From: Ignavibacteria bacterium UBA5771
GTDB taxonomy: Bacteria; Bacteroidota; Ignavibacteria; Kapaibacteriales; UBA2268
DNA length: 10,913 bases
Reading direction: 5' to 3'
NCBI GenBank assembly: GCA_002418685.1
Contig: DIEP01000118.1
Coordinates: 3,281-14,193, forward strand
Every line of letters starts with the position of its first letter. Position 1 is the first letter of the stretch. Below the pieces are notes generated by a model. That model was not told the origin of the DNA and ran no database searches. It was given only the letters and a program-made list of their open reading frames with translations. The position numbers were made by a program, and so were the translations under genes. Shown here piece by piece: positions 6,577-10,913 of the stretch.

Positions 6577-7644
6577 ATGAAAATTATGAGATGGATATAT
6601 AAATTACAATTCATTTTTATTATTACGCTTTCGGTTAATATTATCGGCGCTTATGCACAGGCTGATGTTAACAACCCGAAAAGTGATTTGGCATTTAATT
6701 TTAATGCGGCTCAACAAAAACAAAACAAACGAGAAAATTCTGCATTAAAAGTTCTTATTGCAGGGATCGAAATTGGCAAAAATCTACCTGATTTGAATCC
6801 ATCGAAAGTGGAGGCTGCATTTTCACTTGCAATGTATTCCGCCCGATTTTTCGATCTTGTGCCTCCGCCTATGGCTGATTCAATTTCGTATAGTCTAAAA
6901 CTTGAAGGAAAGGATAACTCATTGCCCTCGATTGCAAAATATTTTGGTGCTAATTTTATTGCTTATATTAATCTCAATCGGATCACAAATATATTAAGAA
7001 GCGATGTCACAATTCTATCGGGAAAGGATTTTAAAAATAAGAATACAGGCACGGGGTATGCTTTTATTAATTTCCAAGATAGCGTCAGAGGAGAGTATTT
7101 TTATGATCCCGCAATTTTGCTTTCGATTCAAAGAGCTTTTGCCATTGCAGTGAATAATGTAAATTTGTATGCACATCTTGCTAATCCTATATATCCCGCG
7201 CCCCCGCTTGCAATTACAGGTATTGAATTTAAGGACAATCCCGAAATCAAGCCCAAATGGGAGCTATTTACAAATAGTGTTGTGAACTCATATTTTATAA
7301 TTGAATCTATATTTCAATACGCATCAAAAAGCCCGCGATATGCAGTTTTTGACATTGCAACACGCGATTCGATTTATTCTACATTTAATTTCTATGTTCC
7401 TGAAAATTATAAAGCACCAAACCAAATGGAATTGTATGTTTTGCGCCAGTATGATATTGAGTATTTTATCACGGGCACTCTTGAGCGGGATACATCGGGT
7501 GCGAAACTCACGCTCATTCTTGCAAAATTTACAAATTCGGGTTTGAATGAAATACGAAAGGTCGAAGCAAGATTTACCGAAGGCACAAAAACACATTTAG
7601 AAGCGGTAATCGAAAAGACAGTCACTCAATTATTATCGCAGTAA
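6577..7644 (+). CDS. Secreted protein with two similar modules, unknown function
   Basis: The 355-residue product starts with a classical signal peptide (hydrophobic core about 8-24, AYA at 25-27 before Gln28), so it is exported to the periplasm or beyond. I recognise no named family. Two modules of about 140 residues resemble each other. GIEIGKNLPDLNPSKVE (63-79) matches GIEFKDNPEIKPKWE (215-229). ARFFDLVPPPMADSIS (89-104) matches PRYAVFDIATRDSIYS (253-268). KYFGANFIAYINLNRI (121-136) matches RQYDIEYFITGTLERD (290-305). The order of strand, helix, F-x-V/L-type strand and a later Gly-x-Leu strand recalls the CsgG/TolB-N-terminal type of envelope domain, but this is only a fold guess. No transmembrane helix follows the signal. 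The gene converges with the ATPase gene, with four bases between stop codons. Confidence 0.82.
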   Translation: MKIMRWIYKLQFIFIITLSVNIIGAYAQADVNNPKSDLAFNFNAAQQKQNKRENSALKVLIAGIEIGKNLPDLNPSKVEAAFSLAMYSARFFDLVPPPMADSISYSLKLEGKDNSLPSIAKYFGANFIAYINLNRITNILRSDVTILSGKDFKNKNTGTGYAFINFQDSVRGEYFYDPAILLSIQRAFAIAVNNVNLYAHLANPIYPAPPLAITGIEFKDNPEIKPKWELFTNSVVNSYFIIESIFQYASKSPRYAVFDIATRDSIYSTFNFYVPENYKAPNQMELYVLRQYDIEYFITGTLERDTSGAKLTLILAKFTNSGLNEIRKVEARFTEGTKTHLEAVIEKTVTQLLSQ

Positions 7645-7648
7645 TTCC

Positions 7649-9700
7649 TTAATTAAAATACCTTTCGTAATCTTCAAGAAAATTTTGATAATTAAATTTT
7701 CTTGCTATTTCCTCGATTGATTCCGCATAATTATTAGCAAGTTCGTTATCTTTTAATTTAAGCAAAATGGAAATGTTTGATAATGTCAATAATTTTGAAA
7801 ATGCGTCTTGTGATAGGACGCTCTTGGCAGTGTCTTGCAATATTTCGAGTGCTTTCTCGATATTCCCATTTTCAAAGAAATACATCGCTTCTAAATTATT
7901 GAGAATAACTTTATTAGATTTCTCTTTTTCATCAATTTCTTTTTTCAAAGTGTCAAGCAGAATCTTTGCCTCATCAGATTTTTCTTCAATTAGTATTTTT
8001 AATAAGCAAAGTTTTGCTGTGTTTTTTTGCTCGATTGGTGCGTCTTGATTTAGAAATAATTTTATAATTCTTTTTGCTTCATCAAAATTCCGAGCAAGTA
8101 TAAGGTCAATTATTTTATCGAATTCGATTTTTTCAAATTGAGCATCAAAATTTAAATTCGCAGTATTGGATTCGTCAAATTTTAATTGGATAATATTCTG
8201 AAAATTTTGCTCGGCGGAAATGTCAGTGTTTTGTTCAATTGAATTAATATTTTCACTGTTCTCGCTTGATTGGGGAATCTCGCTTAATTTTTGATAATTT
8301 TCTAAAAAAGTATGTATACCCTGCAAATATGATGGATCATTTTCTAATTGAGCTGCCCGAATTTGCTGTTGTAATGTATCTTCAATTTTTTCATTATCTC
8401 CCGCGATACTGCTATGAGAGATTATTAATGGAGCCAACTCATTATGCAAGGCAAGGTTTGGATTTGAATCGAAATTTTGCTTCAGTATATTCGCGATTTG
8501 GGAATGAATTGCGACATATTCCTCATATTCAAGCAAATTCTCGAAAAATATTTGATAAGCACTTTGATTGAACTGATAAATTGTCGTCTTTTCTCCATAT
8601 CGATACCGGGCGCCCAGGCTTGATATGATTGGAGCTTTTATTTGAATTGCTTTTAATTTTTTGATAGTAGTTAAAACATCTGTATTGAGCAATTTTGAAA
8701 TTAAGTTAACGCTGAATTCCTTGCCCTCAGAAGCACAAATCGAAAGAATATTTATCTCTTCATCATTTAATTTTTGCAAAAAGGAAGTAAAAATTGATTG
8801 CAGAGAAAATGGTATATATGAATCAAAATCGAACGGAGAAAACTTCGATATAGATATATTATTATCTTTAAAATATTGCAGATATTCAGAAACTGCAAGT
8901 GGGATACCTGACGTTTTTTGTTGCAGCCAATCTATAAATTCATTTGGAACAGAAATATTGGGAAAATAAATACTAGATAATTGCTTGATTAAAGTTCTAT
9001 CGAACGGTTTCAATTCAATTATCATATCTTGCAGTGAATTAATCTCACAAAATTTCAAATAATTTGATAATGAGATGTTTGTTCTGACAGCACCAGCGGG
9101 ATTGAAAGTTAATACAAAAAGAATGGGATAGTTTTTGATCTTCAGAGTTATATCTTGCAAAAGTTGAAATGATTGAGGGTCGGCATAATGGAAATCGTCG
9201 ATGAAGACGATAAAAGGTTGCTTGCTTGAATATTGCGCAAATACATTCCATATAGAACTCATTGGATCATTGCGAAGCAGGTCTTCTTTCTTCAATTTCT
9301 TTTTATATTCATCGATATCTCGATTGAGTTCCTTAACTGCATAGAAAATATCACCTGCAATTGGTAGAGTGGCAAGAAGCGTTAGCCCGACGCTCATTGC
9401 AAGGCGTTTTTCAGGTTTGAGATGCTTATTGAGCGATAATTCTTCGATTGTTTTGATGAACGGAGCAAAGGGTTGCAAAGAATTGACTGCTAAATTGCCC
9501 ACAGGTGCTGAAAGCTTGACCAATACATTCACAATGTCACTTTCCAAAGCCATCTGAGAAAGATGTTTCAACACAGAAGTTTTGCCATATCCATTATCAC
9601 CCTTAATAAGTAGGATCTGCCCTTTGCCATTTTGCAATTCGGAAATGCAAAAATTCATTTTTGAAATTATTTCTTCATTATTAATCAATATTTTTTCCAT
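7649..9700 (-). CDS. STAND-type AAA ATPase with C-terminal helical repeats
   Basis: This 683-residue cytoplasmic protein has a P-loop ATPase domain: Walker A GDNGYGKTS (34-42), Walker B FIVFIDDFHYADP (163-175), a sensor-like strand FVLTFNPAG (195-203) and a GIPLAVSEYL motif (265-274), the GxP signature of STAND NTPases. A likely winged-helix region follows (about 310-385, ending in ...YQFNQSAYQIFFENLL). An Asn/Ser/Glu-rich linker lies at about 470-520, and paired helices of TPR type fill 525-683. Between Walker A and Walker B is a hydrophobic segment, MSVGLTLLATLPIAGDIFYA (102-121), long enough to insert in or lie on a membrane. There is no LuxR-type DNA-binding domain, nuclease, TIR or other effector. 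Family members are signal-responsive switches; what this one senses or acts on is unknown. A -7-like box is at 9740-9747. Confidence 0.85.
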   Translation of the reverse strand: MEKILINNEEIISKMNFCISELQNGKGQILLIKGDNGYGKTSVLKHLSQMALESDIVNVLVKLSAPVGNLAVNSLQPFAPFIKTIEELSLNKHLKPEKRLAMSVGLTLLATLPIAGDIFYAVKELNRDIDEYKKKLKKEDLLRNDPMSSIWNVFAQYSSKQPFIVFIDDFHYADPQSFQLLQDITLKIKNYPILFVLTFNPAGAVRTNISLSNYLKFCEINSLQDMIIELKPFDRTLIKQLSSIYFPNISVPNEFIDWLQQKTSGIPLAVSEYLQYFKDNNISISKFSPFDFDSYIPFSLQSIFTSFLQKLNDEEINILSICASEGKEFSVNLISKLLNTDVLTTIKKLKAIQIKAPIISSLGARYRYGEKTTIYQFNQSAYQIFFENLLEYEEYVAIHSQIANILKQNFDSNPNLALHNELAPLIISHSSIAGDNEKIEDTLQQQIRAAQLENDPSYLQGIHTFLENYQKLSEIPQSSENSENINSIEQNTDISAEQNFQNIIQLKFDESNTANLNFDAQFEKIEFDKIIDLILARNFDEAKRIIKLFLNQDAPIEQKNTAKLCLLKILIEEKSDEAKILLDTLKKEIDEKEKSNKVILNNLEAMYFFENGNIEKALEILQDTAKSVLSQDAFSKLLTLSNISILLKLKDNELANNYAESIEEIARKFNYQNFLEDYERYFN

Positions 9701-9739
9701 TTGAAACTTTTTAAATCAAAATTGTCAATAAATAAATCA

Positions 9740-9747
9740 CAAATTTA
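9740..9747 (-). promoter_or_regulatory. Possible -7 promoter box for the STAND ATPase gene
   Basis: The minus strand reads TAAATTTG, matching TAnnTTTG and identical to the box before the TSUP gene. It would give a leader of about 35 bases to the ATG at 9700. No clear -33 element is visible. Confidence 0.35.
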
Positions 9748-9807
9748 GATAATTATTAAAAAATTGAATAATTTTATTTAAATTACATTTTTTTTTATAG
9801 AGACAAA

Positions 9808-10913
9808 ATGAAAAAAATAATTTTTCCTTTCCTATTTGTTATAAGTTTTTGTCAATTATCGGCTCAGCCTATAATAGATACACGAGGAGACGATTTTTGG
9901 CTGGCATTCCTTCCAAATTATCACAATGTGGAGTCATATGACCCTTATAAAACTTATTACACAGACACACTATATATTTTTATTGTCGCCAATGAAGCAT
10001 GTAGTGGAATAATAGATTATCAAGATTATACAGGTCAAAAATATACACGCAACTTTGTCATTAATGATCCAAGTCAAATATATGTTTTTAGTGTAAAATA
10101 TGAACCTTTTGAATTGCAAGGTTTTAATGAAAGTGGGAAGATAATTGGAGTTAGCCAAAACGAAACAATTGCCAAGCAATCTTTCCATATTACTTCCACA
10201 AAAGACGTCACAGTCTATGCTCATTCTCAGGCAATTACAACAAGCGAATCCCTTACTGCATTGCCAACAGATGCCTTGGGAAAAGATTATTTAATTTTAG
10301 CATATAATAGTGATGGTTCACCAGAAGCCTATTCTATTTCGGGTCAAAGCACACCTTCGCAATTCTTGGTGATTGCAACAGAAGATAATACAAATGTCAC
10401 AATTGTCCCAACTGTTCCAACAAGAGCCAATAAATTAAAAACTCAGAATATAATTTTGAATAAAGGCGATGTGTATCTTGTTCAAGCTGATATTACGCAG
10501 AGTCAACTTCGAAACGATTTAACGGGAACAAAAGTCACTTCTGATAAACCGATAGTAGTGATTGCAGGGCACCAACGCACAAGATTACCTATTAATGGTA
10601 GAGGTGGGTCAAGAGATATGCTGATGGAAGAATTGCCTCCTCTCAATGCTTGGGGTAGAAATAGTATTGTTGTTCCATTTGCTCAAAGCCTAATTCTTGA
10701 AAATACTATCGATAACGATATTTTCCGTGTGCTTGCCTATTCAGATAATACGCAATTGTTTATCGATGGAGATTTGGTCGCGACACTAAACGAGGGCGAA
10801 CTTTACGAAGAATATCTCGATGCACCTCATTTCATTGATGCCTCAGCCCCAATCCTCGTTGCCCAATATAAAAAGTCTGCTCAAACTAGTGGTTATACAT
10901 CCTCGGAAAGTGA
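9808..10913 (+). CDS. Secreted IgGFc-binding-domain protein, truncated by the window edge
   Basis: The reading frame starts at the ATG at 9808 and stays open for 368 codons to the edge; the final TGA letters are out of frame, so the gene continues beyond. The signal peptide (1-19/20) ends LSAQ. RGDDFWLAFLPN (26-37) is the usual opening of bacterial proteins with the IgGFc-binding N-terminal domain. Further family-like segments are LPTDALGKDYLILAY (152-166), FLVIATEDNTNVTIVPT (186-202), GTKVTSDKPIVVIAGHQ (240-256), LMEELPPLNAWGRNSIVVPF (272-291), FRVLAYSDNT (306-315) and PILVAQY (348-354). The domain name comes from human FCGBP; IgG binding by bacterial members should not be assumed. A surface or secreted role is likely, and a C-terminal sorting domain would lie outside the window. 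It is divergent from the ATPase gene, and no -7 box is evident. Confidence 0.88.
   Translation, partial: MKKIIFPFLFVISFCQLSAQPIIDTRGDDFWLAFLPNYHNVESYDPYKTYYTDTLYIFIVANEACSGIIDYQDYTGQKYTRNFVINDPSQIYVFSVKYEPFELQGFNESGKIIGVSQNETIAKQSFHITSTKDVTVYAHSQAITTSESLTALPTDALGKDYLILAYNSDGSPEAYSISGQSTPSQFLVIATEDNTNVTIVPTVPTRANKLKTQNIILNKGDVYLVQADITQSQLRNDLTGTKVTSDKPIVVIAGHQRTRLPINGRGGSRDMLMEELPPLNAWGRNSIVVPFAQSLILENTIDNDIFRVLAYSDNTQLFIDGDLVATLNEGELYEEYLDAPHFIDASAPILVAQYKKSAQTSGYTSSES

Noticed and set aside
7645..7660. A bidirectional terminator between the convergent genes
   Set aside because: The four-base gap and flanking sequence show only a short TTAATTAA palindrome, with no stem-loop and T-run.
7767..8969. 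Several plus-strand open frames of 90-100 codons inside the ATPase gene region
   Set aside because: They are complements of the real minus-strand gene, whose Walker motifs and helical repeats are intact.
9970..10224. An 84-codon minus-strand open frame
   Set aside because: It is antisense to the clearly coding IgGFc-binding-domain gene and has no recognisable motif.
10911..10913. TGA at the right edge as the stop codon of the last gene
   Set aside because: The frame from the ATG at 9808 reads AGT then GA at the edge, so this TGA is out of frame and the gene is cut by the window.

Overview
The window is strongly AT-rich (by eye about one third G+C) and looks like an uncultured member of the Bacteroidota/FCB group, possibly the Ignavibacteria/Kapabacteria side. 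The evidence is threefold. Several genes are preceded by an octamer matching the Bacteroidota -7 box TAnnTTTG, with no clear Shine-Dalgarno site. Secreted proteins end their signal peptides in ...AQ or in a lipobox. The right edge carries a secreted IgGFc-binding-type protein, which is common in that group. The phylum is an inference; no marker gene is present.

Layout, left to right. Positions 1-111 hold an unresolved open frame at the edge. A leftward two-gene unit follows: a lipoprotein sugar-type ABC solute-binding protein (2265 to 1000) and rfbA/rmlA, glucose-1-phosphate thymidylyltransferase (998 to 126), separated by one base and so probably translationally coupled. A divergent gene at 2345-3130 encodes a TauE/SafE (TSUP) membrane transporter made of two similar halves. 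After a 349-bp A-rich gap come three rightward lipoprotein genes (3480-4256, 4295-5062, 5220-6080). They share colinear motifs and appear to be diverged paralogues of an unrecognised family. They are bounded by a -7 box at 3411 and a good intrinsic terminator at 6111-6143. The gap 6144-6576 contains a degenerate palindromic intergenic repeat (6240-6311). Next is a secreted protein with two similar modules (6577-7644). It converges, four bases apart, on a 683-residue STAND-type ATPase with C-terminal helical repeats (9700 to 7649). Finally, a secreted IgGFc-binding-domain protein starts at 9808 and runs off the right edge.

How the genes fit together. The window is dominated by cell-envelope and surface products: four lipoproteins, two signal-peptide proteins, one inner-membrane transporter and one sugar-nucleotide enzyme for surface polysaccharide. 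No single pathway joins them. The points most worth following are the tandem lipoprotein family, the duplicated-module secreted protein, the orphan STAND ATPase and the unusual pairing of a solute-binding protein with rfbA. I saw no CRISPR array, tRNA, rRNA, transposase or phage gene.
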